64,000 bases of DNA from Ochotona curzoniae. Its lineage: Eukaryota > Chordata > Mammalia > Lagomorpha > Ochotonidae. A program made the position numbers and the translations under genes. Of the stretch, positions 1-11,892 are shown piece after piece. The stretch is from the NCBI RefSeq assembly GCF_017591425.1, contig NW_024465369.1, positions 27,013,001-27,077,000 on the forward strand. The letters are read 5' to 3'. Under the pieces are notes generated by a model that was not told the DNA's origin, did not search any database, and was given only the letters and a program-made list of their open reading frames with translations. How positions within the stretch are numbered: position 1 is the stretch's first letter; each line of letters begins with the position of its first letter.

Positions 1-77
1 CCTTGGCTTCAGAAAGCTCCAGCTCCTCGCTCTCCCACTTCCTCTCTCAACTACGCCTTTCAAATAAACAAACCTTA
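1..77 (+). mobile_element. CSINE, 3' end only (cut by window edge)
   Basis: The window opens inside a C-type SINE. It reads CTTGGCTTCAGA...AGCTCCAGCTCC, then the pyrimidine-rich part and the terminal CTTTCAAATAAA tail. The 5' part, including the Pol III boxes, lies outside the window. Confidence 0.75.
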
Positions 78-84
78 AACTCTA

Positions 85-300
85 CATAAGTGTTGCTGTG
101 AGTCACGAGGCTGTATGCAGGATTGGAGGGGAGAAGTACGCAAATAAGAAAGAGACAAGATTAGATTTACAGCAGCGGCCAGAGGGAATTCTCCTTGCAA
201 GCTGAAGCAGAGAGCATATGCAGCTCTCAGCTTTATTCTGAGAAAAGCGTTGCCAACATTAACACGTGTCTTCAGGGCCATCAAGAGATTACTGTGGAAT
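85..300 (-). mobile_element. possible ERV LTR fragment (R/U5-like), antisense
   Basis: On the minus strand this reads as an AATAAAGCTGAGAG polyadenylation-type motif (plus-strand complement near 226-240), followed by about 140 bases of mixed composition ending ...ACAGCAACA. That is the arrangement of an R-U5 region. No TATA box, TSD or inverted termini were found, so the boundaries are guesses. It may instead be unique sequence. Confidence 0.25.
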
Positions 301-550
301 AGGAAGCAGGAGAGTGAGGAGACACACGCCCAGCTTTGCCAACTCTCTCTGCTGGCATCTTGAGAATGTCCACCTCTAAATTCACTTCCCTAGGCCTGAA
401 TTCACCATGGCCTTGGGCTTAGCTGTTCTGATTGCACACTTTGTCACGTGGCATCAATCTGGTACGCTTCTGCTCCAAGCCTTCCAGTTGACAACCTTCT
501 TGTTTCATCTCAAACCACAGAAATCTTTTACTGATGGCCCTAGTACGTAC

Positions 551-728
551 AGTGGCCAGGACTGGGTTTACCTAAAACTAGAGGTCAGGAGTTTCCCATG
601 TGGGTGCAAGCGTCCTAGTACTTGAACTGTCTGTCGCTGCTATCACAGGTGCTTTCACATGAAGCTGGATTAGACATGAAGCAGCTCTGACACAAACCAG
701 AACCCATATGGGATTAGGCATTGGAGAC
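551..728 (-). mobile_element. CSINE, old, antisense fragment
   Basis: The segment has the antisense CSINE order: TTTCCCATGTGGGTGCAAG, then CTAGTACTTGAACTGTC, then CACAAACCAGAACCCATATGGGAT. The tail side is missing and divergence is high, so this is an old truncated copy. A younger CSINE lies 27 bp downstream in the same orientation. Confidence 0.7.
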
Positions 729-754
729 AACAAAATGACATACTAACATTTTCA

Positions 755-1084
755 TTTTTTTAAATTTATTTATTTTTATTGGAAAGGCGGATATACAGAG
801 AGGAGGAGAGACAGAGAGGAAGATTTTCCATCCGATGGATCACTCCCTAAGCGACCGCAACGGCTGGAGCTGAGTCAATCTGAAGCCAGGGGCCAGGAAC
901 CTCCTCCAGGTCTCCCACATGGGTGCAGGGTCCCAAGCCTTTGGGCCATCCTCAACTGCTTTCCCAGGCCACAGGCAGGAGTTGGATGGGAAGCGGAGCC
1001 GCCGGGATTAGAACTGATGCCCATATGGGATCATGGCATGTGCAAGGCGAGGACTTTAACCACTACTGTATTGCGCCGGGCCCC
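755..1084 (-). mobile_element. CSINE, near full length, antisense
   Basis: The antisense copy starts with a T-run and TTTATTTATTTTTATTGGAAAG and ends at GCGCCGGGCCCC. It keeps the core CCCATATGGG and the GGGATTAGAAC B-box complement. No clean TSD is visible beyond a short CATTTT on each side. An open frame at 923-1261 runs through it but encodes only SINE sequence. Confidence 0.93.
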
Positions 1085-1369
1085 ATTTTAATATCATTGA
1101 GCTGTAGTGTTATAGAAAACAATGTCACCAAGGAAGTCTGTTTAACTGCTGCATCTCTTTATGTAAAGACAATGTATTTTTCTCTTGGTTTATATTTAAG
1201 ATCCTTACATCTATCCATAATTTCTTTTTGGATTATGTCAGTGAGTGTGAAATTAGTTTAGCTTTACTTTGTTCTTGATTCTTGGATCTTTGGGGGGGAT
1301 ACAACACGTGATCTGAAAATTATTGTCTGTCAAGCATATTATTATGTAATCCTAAAGTTTAATCATTAT

Positions 1370-1637
1370 GGCTGAAATGGGGTCACAGCAGGCTGTGGAG
1401 CTCTCATCAACTGGCTCATGTCCCAGCTGCTCTACTTCCAGTGCTGCTCTTTCTGCTGATGGCTTGGGAAAGCACATGAGGATGGCCCATGCCTTGGGAT
1501 CCTGTATTCATGTGGAAGACCCAGTAGTTCTTGTTCTTGAGTCACCTCAGATCTGGCCATTGCAGCCATCTGGGGAGTGAAACAGTGAATGAAAGATCTC
1601 TCGCCCATTCTCTCCTTCTCTGTCAAACAAAAATAGG
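1370..1637 (+). mobile_element. CSINE, diverged
   Basis: The sense landmarks are present in order: TGTCCCAGCTGCTCTACTTC, TTGGGAAAGCA, GCCTTGGGATCCTG, CATCTGGGGAGTGAA and a short A-rich tail. The head is degraded. It lies opposite to the 755-1084 copy, so the two could pair. Confidence 0.85.
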
Positions 1638-1746
1638 TACTATTTTTTTAAGTAGCATTTTAAAATATTCTAGTAAGAGAATAAAATGGTAGGAGTAAAT
1701 ATATGGTGAAACAATGATACAAATATGGTATTAGGTATGAGTATTA

Positions 1747-1927
1747 AATCTTTTTATTATTATTGGAAAATCAGATTTAGAAAGAGGAGGAGAAACAGAG
1801 AGAAAGATCCTCTCCCCAAGCAGCTGCAAGAGCCTGAGCTGTGCCAATCCAAAGCCAGGAGCCAGGAGCCTCTTCCAGGTCTCCAACATGGATGTAATAT
1901 CCCAAGGGTTTGAGCCATCCTCAACTA
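1747..1927 (-). mobile_element. CSINE, antisense, 5'-truncated
   Basis: The tail and body are present in antisense (TTTTTATTATTATTGGAAAATCAG, AAGCCAGGAGCCAGGAGCC, TGAGCCATCCTCAACTA). The match then stops abruptly at 1927, so the tRNA-like head is missing. Confidence 0.85.
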
Positions 1928-2141
1928 GGGTACCAAATATTCCTTCAGGTCATGTGCACAAATCTATAAAAACACAAATTTATTGCAGGTTCATTCTTGG
2001 ATCCCACCACCAAGATATTTCATTTCATAGATGTATGTGAAAATACTATAAAACACAAAAATATCTGAAGTTAAAAAGTTATGATACTAAGCATTTCAAG
2101 TAAGTGATAGTGCATACAGATACATAAGCTTTTCCAGTGTT

Positions 2142-2505
2142 AACAATGAATATATTTGGGCCCGGCGCGGTGGCGCAAGTGGTTAAGTCCTCGCCTAGCA
2201 CGCCCGGGATCCCATATGGGCGCCGGTTCTAATCCCGGCAGCCCCGCTTCCCTTCCAGCTCCCTGCCTGTGGCCTGGGAAAGCAGTTGAGGACGGCCCAA
2301 AGCTTTGGGACCCTGCACCCGCGTGGGAGACCTGGAAGAGGCTCCTGGCTTCGGATCGGCATAGTATCGACCCGTTGCGGCTCACTTGGGGAGTGAATCA
2401 TCGGATGGAAGATCTTCCTCTCTGTCTCTCCTCTCTGTATATCCGCCTTTCCAATAAAAAATAATAAAAATAAATCTTTAAAAAAAAAAAACAATGAATA
2501 TATTT
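2142..2505 (+). mobile_element. Young full-length CSINE with 16-bp TSD
   Basis: The insertion occupies 2158-2489 and is flanked by perfect repeats AACAATGAATATATTT at 2142-2157 and 2490-2505. Both Pol III boxes are visible: TGGCGCAAGTGG (A-box-like) and GGTTCTAATCC (B box). A clean CCAATAAAA-type tail runs into poly(A). It carries the unusual body motif GGCATAGTATCGACCC, shared with the copy at 38916. It is among the youngest SINEs in the window. Confidence 0.97.
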
Positions 2506-2734
2506 GAAACTGATATTAAGCTTTTTCATATTTCACAGGTTTCAGTTTGAGAAAGATGCTTTTCTACAATAGAGAAATATGATTTATGTTATTGTATGTT
2601 AACTTGTTGCAAATAGTTTTTTAACTTATTGTACTCTTTCTATGAAGTCCTTTCCAAATTTTACAAAGAATCAAGCTTTATTGAAAAACATAACTTAAGA
2701 TAGGTAAACAATGTTGATTCAGTTCCTTTTTAGC

Positions 2735-2832
2735 TGTGTTATATTGGGCAACTACTTAACTTCTTTTTCTTTAAAGTAGGAATAAATATAGATTACGTCT
2801 GCTCATGGTACTTAGTAAATTCATTACACATT
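2735..2832 (+). mobile_element. MIR fragment
   Basis: TTGGGCAACTACTTAACTTC, followed by a TAAAGTAGGAATAAA segment and ...GTACTTAGTAAAT, follows the MIR core order (tgggcaagtyacttaacctc ... aaatggggataat ... gtaccta). It is a highly diverged ancient SINE. Confidence 0.6.
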
Positions 2833-4669
2833 ATCTATATGATATAAACAATATAGAATATATTGTCTGTTTTCTTTCTAATTTCATTTTTTTTAATTCC
2901 CAAGTGTTATTTTCATTTATTCTGTGTCTTTTTGAATATTGTGTGTTGCAAGTTGAACATTGGCAGGAATCTCTTTGGGCTGTGATTTGTTGGTGACTAT
3001 CAAAAGACAAACAATTGTAACCAGTATGTCTTTCCTCATTAAAACTCATCTAAAATCCTGTTCAAATTAAAACTTACAGAAAACCTTTTTTTTTCTTTTT
3101 TTCTTTTTTTCTTTTTTTTTTTTTTGGTCATACCAGAACAAAAAAATTGATTAACCTGGGATGAATACAGCTGGGATGACAAGATCACTTCATGTTAGTT
3201 ATAGTACAAAATTGACTGCAGCCAAATTGGTGATTTCAAAATTTGATAATAATAGTAATGTGATCTGAGACGTGTTAAAATATTCCATGTAACGTCTCCT
3301 ACTATGTAGTCAAATAATTGGATAAAATATTAACCACACAGATGATTTTCCATGATGTAGCAATCCTGTATTGCTCTTATAACTAAATAAATTTAATTAT
3401 GAACAGCTTGACTTCTATAAACTCTTCAGTATTTATATTGTACCTGTGCCTACTTTTCTCAAAATACATAGCCAAAGATTTAATTTTACTCATGTTTAAA
3501 TTCATTGTATGTTAAAAACATGGATTTTGTTTTCATCTCCCACTGAACTGATACATAATGATAACAAGAACAACAGTGGCAATGATTCCTTACATAACTC
3601 TTCTGGATTGCTCTGCTAATAATCTCAAGAATAAAAACAAAACAGCAACTGTCCATTTCTTCCTCATGCTCCAAATTAACAGATTACCTATTTCTGTGCA
3701 TGCAACTCCCTTCACCCCTCGTCTCCTCATACTGCACAGCTTCTACCTGAATCTGAACCCTCAACAGTTCTGTCCTGGCCGAAGCCAGAGCAGGTGAAGT
3801 CTCTCCACAGGGTGGTTACGCTGTCTGAACACACATCTAAGAGCATAGCTCTCCAGTTCGAAAGTCTGTCTTCAAGGTTGTGGCTAGTATTTCTATTTCA
3901 CATCAAAGCAATTCTTGTCTTCTCAGATAACTTCAGAATCACAAGATTCTTCTTTGAATAATGCTATTCATTCAAGAATTCCAGGAGAACAGTAGGAGGA
4001 AAAATGATCTCTGATGCTCTGAATGCAAAATATGATTTTTAAGGGGAGGAATGTGTGAAAGAACAATGGAATGCTTACTTCATTTCATTGGTTATGAGCA
4101 TTAGGAGAGGAAAGGAACTATTTTAGAACTTACAGCCATGTAAGTTCATTGTTCTATGAGAACAAAGCTTTTAGAGATGTTCCTATATCCCCAACAGCAT
4201 TCTCAAAGCTACAGGCAGAACACAAATGGATAAAGAAATAATTACATCTTTACTGCAATAGTTTTATGGACAATTATGAAATTTCATCACAATAAGCAAC
4301 AAAAAAATAAAGTCCTTTTGTAAGTAGAGGAGTCATATGTCTTTTGTTACTGATTTTTTGTCACTTTATCATGTACAGCAAATATATGACAACGTAAGTG
4401 GAAATTATCAGAGGGAAAGAATGTCCAAGTCAAGGCCATAGAAGCAGAAGATATACTTCAGAAATTGTCTATTCCAGCTATAATGACACAGCCTGTTGTT
4501 TTCAGGTTAGGATTCACAATACTCTGTATCCAAAGAGATGTTAAAGACCATTTAACTAATTTAAAGCAGTTGTCTATGTGTCAAAAGAATAAGTTTTTTA
4601 GAAGAGAAAAAAATAATGTAACGCTGCTCAATATTGTTTCCAGGAAGTACTACTAGTTCCTTATTGTGC
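2833..4669. other. Unannotated AT-rich stretch
   Basis: I see no gene or recognisable repeat here apart from the T/C-rich run at 3086-3125. Short open frames at 2831-3049, 3558-3797 and 4465-4656 lack codon structure or family resemblance. It is probably unique noncoding DNA or decayed repeats. Confidence 0.5.
3086..3125. repeat. T-rich simple repeat (TTTTTTTC)n
   Basis: About 40 bases of T-runs are interrupted by single C residues at intervals of 8-9 bases. No SINE body is attached, so it is not obviously an antisense SINE tail. Confidence 0.9.
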
Positions 4670-5000
4670 AAGTTTGCTAGTGCTGTAACAGCAAAATACC
4701 CCAAACAGGTGACGTGAAGAACAGAAAAGGGTTTTCTCACAGTTTTGGAGGCTAGAAATCCAGAAGGAAAATGCAGGCCTGTGCAGCTGCTAAACATTCC
4801 AGGGGAGGATCTGCTCCAGACATCTCTGTGTCTTACCCTTCTCTAGGGACACCAGTGAACCTGTGTTAGAACTCCACCCACTACAGCATGGCCTCATCTT
4901 CTGCAATGAATGACCTTGCTTACCAAGAAAACACTTTGCTTTTCTGGGAATTAAAATCTCAGCATATGAATTCTAAAGAAACACAATTCAACCCTTAACA
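4670..5000 (-). mobile_element. MaLR-type LTR (MST/THE1-like), antisense
   Basis: The order matches the reverse complement of a mammalian MaLR LTR: GCTGTAACAGCAAAATACC, TTCTCACAGTTTTGGAGGCT, a middle part, ACTCCACCCACTACAGCATG and AATTCTAAAGAAACACAATT. No internal retroviral sequence is attached, so it is a solo, decayed LTR. The subfamily is not assigned. Confidence 0.8.
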
Positions 5001-8000
5001 GTTACAAATACCTAATATTAATGCTTTTCATTACGATGAACATTACAGACCATGCAGAAATCAGCTGTCATTAGTTCTGAGACAAACTGAGAACAGAATC
5101 CTTAACAAGCAAGTGTTGACCATCTTGAATGGGATATACATGGCACATATATAAAAAGGAATCCAATAATACAAGGCAATAAGTGATATGGTTAAATGAA
5201 TATGACAAAGAAAAGTATTAAGGAGCTTCTAAAAGGCTTTTACAAGAACCATCAAGTCCCACAAAAAGGAAGCTCTACTTCGAATAGAATTTCATGTGCA
5301 AAAATATGAGAGTGTCAAAATATACTCAAACTCACCTATATCAGGATTCCTAAAAAGGGGTGCGGGTAAAGCCCAAGTCTAAACATTTCTAGAGACATCC
5401 TATAAGGCAAGACAAATAGTTTGAATCTTGTTGTTTGAGTAATGGAAGGCATAGAGGCTTCCAAGGAGAGGACTACAATCTAAAACACTGTCTCAGATAA
5501 ATTAATGAAGCAACACTACACAGATGACTAAAGAAGCACAATCATGGAACGTGTGTATAAACTCTTTACATTTTAATATAGAAGATGGACATTTGATATA
5601 AAAGATGAGCATTTCCCTTTCATGTGCTTGAAATCCTGTCCCTGTTTTGAAAGAATTCATTTTACCAGACTCTTCCTTTCCTGACACTTAAGCAATTCTG
5701 AAGCAACCTGGAAAAGCTGTAGAAGAGAACTTAACTGCCCAATCTGGTTATGCAAGGCTGGGTCATCGTGAAACATAATGGCACGAATTTGAAAACTCTG
5801 GCCTCAAAGAACTAGAGATCATTTCCCATGACTCCCGTTCACAAGACAAAGACTGAGCTTTTGTGTATGAGATAGTTTAAATATTACCATAACATAATTA
5901 TGAACATGTTTGTACTGAAACTCAGTAAGTGGAGAAGGTCATCGGTATTCCAATGCTGCACAGGGAAAAAAAAAAAAAAAACATAAAGACATTAAGAAGC
6001 AGAGGGAAAGAGTTCCCTCTTTGAGATTCAGGAGAGACCGAAGCAGGAATATGCATTCAGTTTGGGGATCTCATTATAAGAAAAAGAGAGACATACTGCA
6101 GGAGGTTCAGAGGAAATCAACAGGAATAATTAAGGAACCAGAGGTATTTACTCCAGAGAAAATATTAAAAGAATAAATAATGTGCTTGCAGTTGGCTAAC
6201 TAAGGGGAACATGAGAATTGTCTACAAAACCGTAATGTGTGTAAACATTGAAAACTGAAAACCAATATAAAGACTTGAGCAAGAAGTTAACATTAAAAAT
6301 AAGGCAATTAACCAAAAAACAAAACCAAGATTCTTATAGCAAGGCAAATTCTGTATAAACAGTTGGTATAACTTTCCTGAAATTATTTTAAAACAAACTA
6401 GTTAATACATGCGCTCTTTAGTATACAAGCACTCAAGAATAAATCCATTTTAAACCACATTATGTTATCTCTTCCATTTAAAAAAAGACATACAATTTTA
6501 ATGCCTAATAGAATAATACTATAAGTAAATTACTTGGATTTGTTAAGAAAAAAACATGATATCTAACCATTCAAAAGGTTTAAAGATATAATGTAATGAC
6601 TGGAATTTAGGGGATTCTGACAAACACCCTCTTGTATCTGAAATATGTTGTACTCACTTACATATCATAGAGAGATCGGAATATTTATATTTTCATGTCA
6701 ATTTTACCATCAATTTCCAAAGGAGAGTGCGGGAGGAGACAGGTGATTTTGTGAGGCTGCACGAGGGGGTGATTACCCCACAGGGCACTGCTGACTCCAT
6801 GGCCCCAACAAGAAACATACATCTGTGTCTCCTTTATGTTACTGAACCCAGAATTTCTCTTTCTGATCTGATTTGAGAGTTATATCTGATCAGCATGGTA
6901 GGGGAACAGCCCTGGGGAAATTGTAATGATCAGAAGTATGAGATCTCTTTGTGCTGGGTAGCCAACATGCTGAAACAGAGTAGTTTCAGTTCTCAGACAT
7001 TCAACTGGTGATTCTTCTCCTTTCTTCATAACTAGGAGAAAAGCGATCTTATCCTCTTTAATACTCTGCAAATGACAAAAAGTTTCTGTTTCATAATTAC
7101 TGTTACAGTTGTGTCACCTTCCACTCTCCTGCTCCCAGTGAGGGTACATGACCTCTATTGCCTTACGAGTAGAGGTTCTATTCAAAACTCTTGATAAAGT
7201 CCTGCCTCTACATTTAACACGGAAGTACAGATCTGATGTTGACATTCAAAACACAATCACTACACAAGGTAAACTGAAAGAAATGTTCGGGAATGAAGCA
7301 CATATTTTAAGGTTTAATTTGCTGAATTGCTTCAAGTCAAAACCTTGAGAAGTGTGTGTGTTGTGTAAGTAGAGCAGCTACTGCCATAAACCTGTGTCTT
7401 CAGAGGTGCTACACATTTCCTAAGGGAATCAGGTTAGAAAGGAAAAGAGGAGTGCGTACAGAAGACCAATGTACACTAAAGTTGCTGCAAGGTTTATTGA
7501 CTAGTACTGGGTCAAAGGACATATTTCTTGGAAGGCTGCTTCCCAATTTGTCACCCTTCAGATTTACTTGTTCCCATGGCCAATTTTTAATTTTAATATA
7601 GTTCCTTTTGTTATCCCAGTAGCCTTGCATGTCCAAATTTCAAATTAACACCTTTCCCCCTATTTTCTAATGGTGCTTTCCCTAAAACATATATAAAATT
7701 TCCATAAACACACTTCAAATTCACGCCATTGTACAAACCAACTGATAATTTTATGCAGTTTTATGCTTCGGCCAATAAAAATTATTGCTTATTCCCTGAA
7801 TAGCACTAACAGAAAATTAATTCTACTAAAAACTTAAATATGTGAACACTTATTATTACAACTCAGACTTTTATTGCCTTGCATGTTCCCTTCCACTTAA
7901 ATTTTAAGAAAGCAATGGTGAGATCAGCTGGACAGTAAATTGATCACAAGTCTATATCCGATGAATTTGAAGACATATGGTGCAAGTTGGAGCTGGGTAC

Positions 8001-8687
8001 TGAATGTCCTCTCTGACTAGGTAGTTCACGAGTAAAATGTAAAATAGGACACAAGTGACTTGAGTGAAGTCATTTAGCATCTGTTCCAGTCACGGCAATT
8101 CAGTTTGTACATCCAGTTAAGGCAGAAATATAACATGATGCTGAAACATTTTTTTAAAAAACATAATAGCCAGTTTAATAGCTTGGTAAGAAATGAACAT
8201 TGGTGACAAGAAACTGAGTTTTTTAACAGTAAGATTCTGTGTTAACCTGAAAGTATGACAGCATACAAGGAAGTAAAGAATCTCTTCACTGTAATAAACG
8301 GAATGATTATCACCAATCTTTTATTCATCACTCATTCTTTAAATCTATGTTTCAGTAGGAATCCCTTCATGAAGAGCAATTAGCAGTTTGAAAGGGATAT
8401 ATACTAGTATTAGAGATAATAGCTAATCTGATTGAGTCACAGAATAAAAGGTGGAGGGATTTAATAAATGCAGATTCCTACTAGAAAAGCACTTGAGAAG
8501 AATTGGTGGAATAAAAAGACAAAGTATGTGATGTGAAGCATCTTGATATAGACTTGAGGAATAACATATATTCCAGCTATTTCCTGAAGTAAGGGAATTC
8601 TTATCCATTGTTTTGCCTGTGAAAACAGGTTAATAAATTATACTTCTCTGTTTAGTGGTGATGTGACAGTATAATAAACATTTCAGC
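5001..8687. other. 3.7-kb unannotated stretch
   Basis: No SINE, L1 or LTR is recognisable. A short A-run lies at 5968-5982. The longest open frames (5502-5687 minus, 7356-7601 plus, 7409-7636 minus) overlap on opposite strands and resemble nothing I know. The block at 6000-6250 is purine-rich and could be an ancient repeat I cannot name. Confidence 0.5.
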
Positions 8688-9008
8688 TATGGGTACAGGC
8701 ATTATGGCACAGTAGATTAGGCCACAGCCTGGGGATCCCACTCCCATATCCGAGGAGCTGCTATGGGTCCAGGCCACTTCACATATACAGTCTAGCCGCT
8801 TGTTAGTGTCCCTGGAAAGCAGCAGGTGACGGACTGATGGCCCTGCTGATAAGCCTCTATAACCCATACAGGAGACCCATATTGAGAGCCTGGCTTCAGA
8901 CTGGCCTAGCCCCTGTTGCAGGCATGTGGGGAGCGAATCAGCAAATGGAAAAATTCTGTCTCTGTGTGCCTCTCCATCTCTCCTATCTCCGCCCATCTGC
9001 ATTTTAAC
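8688..9008 (+). mobile_element. CSINE, diverged full length
   Basis: The head GGTACAGGCATTATGGCACAGTAG is followed by GGGATCCCACTCCCATAT, CCTGGAAAGCAGCAGG, GGAGACCCATATTGAGAGCC, TGTGGGGAGCGAATCAGC and a CT-rich end. The large number of substitutions makes it old. Confidence 0.88.
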
Positions 9009-9284
9009 TCGATTTTACATTTCAAATACGTTTCCTCTTAATGTAATTTTCAATATAATAAAGCCAAAAGAATATGAATAAATATGCTGTGTTTATTAGC
9101 AACAGAATATAGTGAAATCTAAGTAGTTTGTAATGGACTCTAAATGATCAGTTACCAAGTATGTGGAATAGAGACTTTTACCATCTATACACAAAATATG
9201 GTGCTAGGAAGGCAGTGTGACATGAAAGGAAAGAAAGCATTGAACAGGAAGTCAGGAAACATGGCTTATGCCAACAAACCTAAA

Positions 9285-9545
9285 TGCTGTACTCCTGATC
9301 CAATCCCTCTAACACCCTAGGAAAGGCAGATGAGGCCGACTCAGGTATTTGGGTCCCTGCTCCCACGTGGGGAACCTGAAAGAATTTTTTAGTGCCTGAT
9401 TCAGACCTAGTATGGCCCTAGCTGTCCCAATCATTTCAGGAGTAGACCAGCCCTCGAAAATTACTTTTGTCTCATACTAATTCTTTCTCTTGGGCTCAAT
9501 CTCTTGTGCTCTACGAAACTCTGAATTTTAAACAAACAAACAAAA
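9285..9545 (+). mobile_element. CSINE, old, 5'-truncated
   Basis: Landmarks are TATTTGGGTCCCTGCTCCCAC, GTGGGGAACCTGAAAGAA, CAGGAGTAGACCAGC and a pyrimidine-rich block, ending in AAACAAACAAACAAAAC. The head and B box are not recognisable. An L1 fragment begins about 40 bp downstream. Confidence 0.7.
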
Positions 9546-9584
9546 CATTTTTTTTTAAAAAATAAGCTAATAATTAGATGGGAA

Positions 9585-10620
9585 AAAAATTGAAAAAAAG
9601 AAAAAGAGGCTGCAGATTTAAAAAGACAATTCTCCAAAGAAGATGCACAAATGGTGCAAGCAGGTATATGAAAAAATGCTTACTATTGCTCAAATCATCA
9701 GGAAAATTTGAATCAAAAGCTCACAAAGATAATACCCCACTCCAGTAAGATTTGCTCTAATCAAAAAGACAAAAGACGTCAAGGGTTAGTGAGAGTGTGG
9801 AGAAAAAAAACTGTGCCACGTTGCTCATCGGAATGTAAATTATTACACTCATTATGAAAAAGAGTTTGGTGACTCTACAAAGAAATAAAAATAGAAGTGC
9901 CATATTTTTGCTCACCTAAGGCTATACCAAAGCAATCCCAATTCTAGGTGCATATCTGATAGAAATGAAAATTGTTTGGTGAAAAGTCATCTATATTTGT
10001 ATGTTTATTGGAGGGCAATTCACAATACTCAAGACATGGAAACAACTTACGTGTCAATCAGTCACTTAATGGATTAATAAAGAACACATGGAACATATGC
10101 ACAATGGAATTCTACTCAGCCTTAAAAGAAGACAAGATCTTGTCATTTGAAAGAGTAAATATGGGACTAGAGACTTATTAAGTGAAATAAACTAAGGATA
10201 GGAAGACAACTATTCTATGATCTCACTCATCTGTGGAGAGTTAAAAATAGAAGAACTCACAACAGTAAAAACTAAGTTGGCTGCCAAAGTCAGTGGGTGG
10301 TGGGCTGGGGGAGGGCATTGACAGATACTAATGGATAGATGCTAGACTAAACTAGAGAAGCAAGAAATTCTGGGGAATTTCATGCACTGGGGGGTGACTA
10401 TGACAGTGTCAGTGTATGGGATTTCTCTCTATTTTTACAAATCAGGAGACAGGATTTTGCCTGCTTTCACTGTAAAGAAATGTTGAATCTTTGAAGAGAT
10501 AAATATGCTTGTCCTGTTTATATTGCATGTTCATGCATACATACAATGAAGTACACCATAGCATCCCATAAATATGTGCAATTTTTATCTATCTGCTAAA
10601 ATTTTGTAAATAAAAATAGA
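9585..10620 (+). mobile_element. L1 (L1MA-like) 3' end: ORF2 C-terminus and 3'UTR
   Basis: The segment follows mammalian L1 from the end of ORF2 into the 3'UTR. The frame at 9972-10181 contains MEFYSALKEDKILSF, matching the conserved L1 ORF2 C-terminal motif (MEYYSAIKKNEIMSF-type). Upstream DNA includes AATCAAAAAGACAAAAGA and GTGTGGAGAAAA, also typical. The 3'UTR includes a GGGTGGTGGGCTGGGGGAGGG polypurine part and ends near AAATATGTGCAATTTTTATC. Stops and frameshifts elsewhere show it is dead and 5'-truncated. Confidence 0.9.
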
Positions 10621-11892
10621 ACACCACATGAATAAAAACAAATGGCTCCTGTACATAAAAAAAGAAATTCCTGCTTATTTTACCACTATAAAATGCTGTA
10701 GTCTTTTTAAAATGATTAAGATTTCAATGCCTCCCTCTATGTCCATTTTTCTCTTACATGTGTAGATTTTTTCTGGCCCTAAACATAAAATATAACATTA
10801 TTTTATGTATTACTGTTTCTATTCAATCACATTTCAAAAAGAACATCAAGGATTTAGCTCTGGCAAAGAGTTACATACTCTTTGATTTAAGGAAATGGTG
10901 TGTAAAACCACAATGAAAATGTATATATAGATTACCCCCACCCCACCTGACTTGTTTCCAGCGTTCTCTGCCTCTCCATTATTCTTTGCTTGCTAAAGTA
11001 GCTTCGTCTATAATAAAGGCAACTGAGTGTCGGCTTGAGACTGCCATGAAAACTCACATCCATATAAAGCGCTTCCCACTTTTGTTAAGCTTCTTATCAC
11101 ACACACACTAAAGAAAGAACTCTCTCCTTCTCTCTCTACGCCTCTCTCTCCCCCTGCCCTTTTTAAATGATCGTTCTAATTTTATTGAGACTCTTTGCTA
11201 GGGTACCATACTTCAGTTCACTCACTATAGGAAAGTGAACCCCAAAGAGCCAGCTTGTGACTACGACAAACCATTTCCACTTCTTATGTGAACATTTCAT
11301 CTCAGAGGACTCTCTTCTCTCTCCTGCAGTGGCAAGGCACCTCTTTGTCTCTGTTGTGCTCACTGTGTGAAGGTGCGTCATCGACTACAGTGAAGTGAAC
11401 TCAAAATTGCCAACTTGAAGCTGGCACACGGTTTTTAAAATTTTGTTCAAGTTAACGCCCCATGGGACTTGTGCTGTCCTAAGCAGCAGTTTATTCTTTC
11501 ATGACATTTCCCTTCTGAGACAACCTCAGGAAGAGCCAAAATGCCAGCTTCTACATTTGGGGAGTTTGGGAGAACTGATGGAACTCATTTGATCACACCT
11601 GCATCCCACTTCCATACCCCTCATTGTTCTCTCTCTTCTCTCTTCAGAACTCACTTGGTCCTTTAAAGCAGAAAAAGTTCTAAAATCCTATCAGAGGTGG
11701 CCTCTCTACAGGGGGATTTCTCAGCAAGAGAAAATGCAAGGCATTAAGGCAGTCTTCCTACAAGGTTATAGGCAAAATTCCTTCTCAAAGTTCATTGCTA
11801 TGGTCGCTGCTAAGACCAATTTTATCAGTAAAGCTCTGTGGAAAAGCAACTATTGTTTCTTTCCAAGGTGATACATGTTGAAGGTCATTGTG
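10621..11892. other. Unannotated stretch, mixed composition
   Basis: No repeat is identified with confidence. Around 10940-11035 a pyrimidine-rich piece precedes TCTATAATAAAGGCAACTG, which could be part of an LTR or chance. At 11120-11160 there is a CT-rich low-complexity run. Part of 11163-11381 is open on the minus strand without family resemblance. Confidence 0.4.

Noticed and set aside
2158..2240. tRNA gene suggested by A and B boxes
   Set aside because: The boxes belong to the tRNA-derived head of a CSINE. The following body, the poly(A) tail and the TSD show a retrotransposon, and the acceptor stem does not pair.
9972..10181. A 69-codon frame with recognisable protein similarity
   Set aside because: The similarity (MEFYSALKEDKILSF) is to L1 ORF2. 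The frame is a remnant in a 5'-truncated LINE with disrupted flanks, not a host gene.
10940..11035. LTR promoter/poly(A) signal around TCTATAATAAAGG
   Set aside because: Only one motif is present, with no termini, no TSD and no repeat in the window. This is too little for a call.
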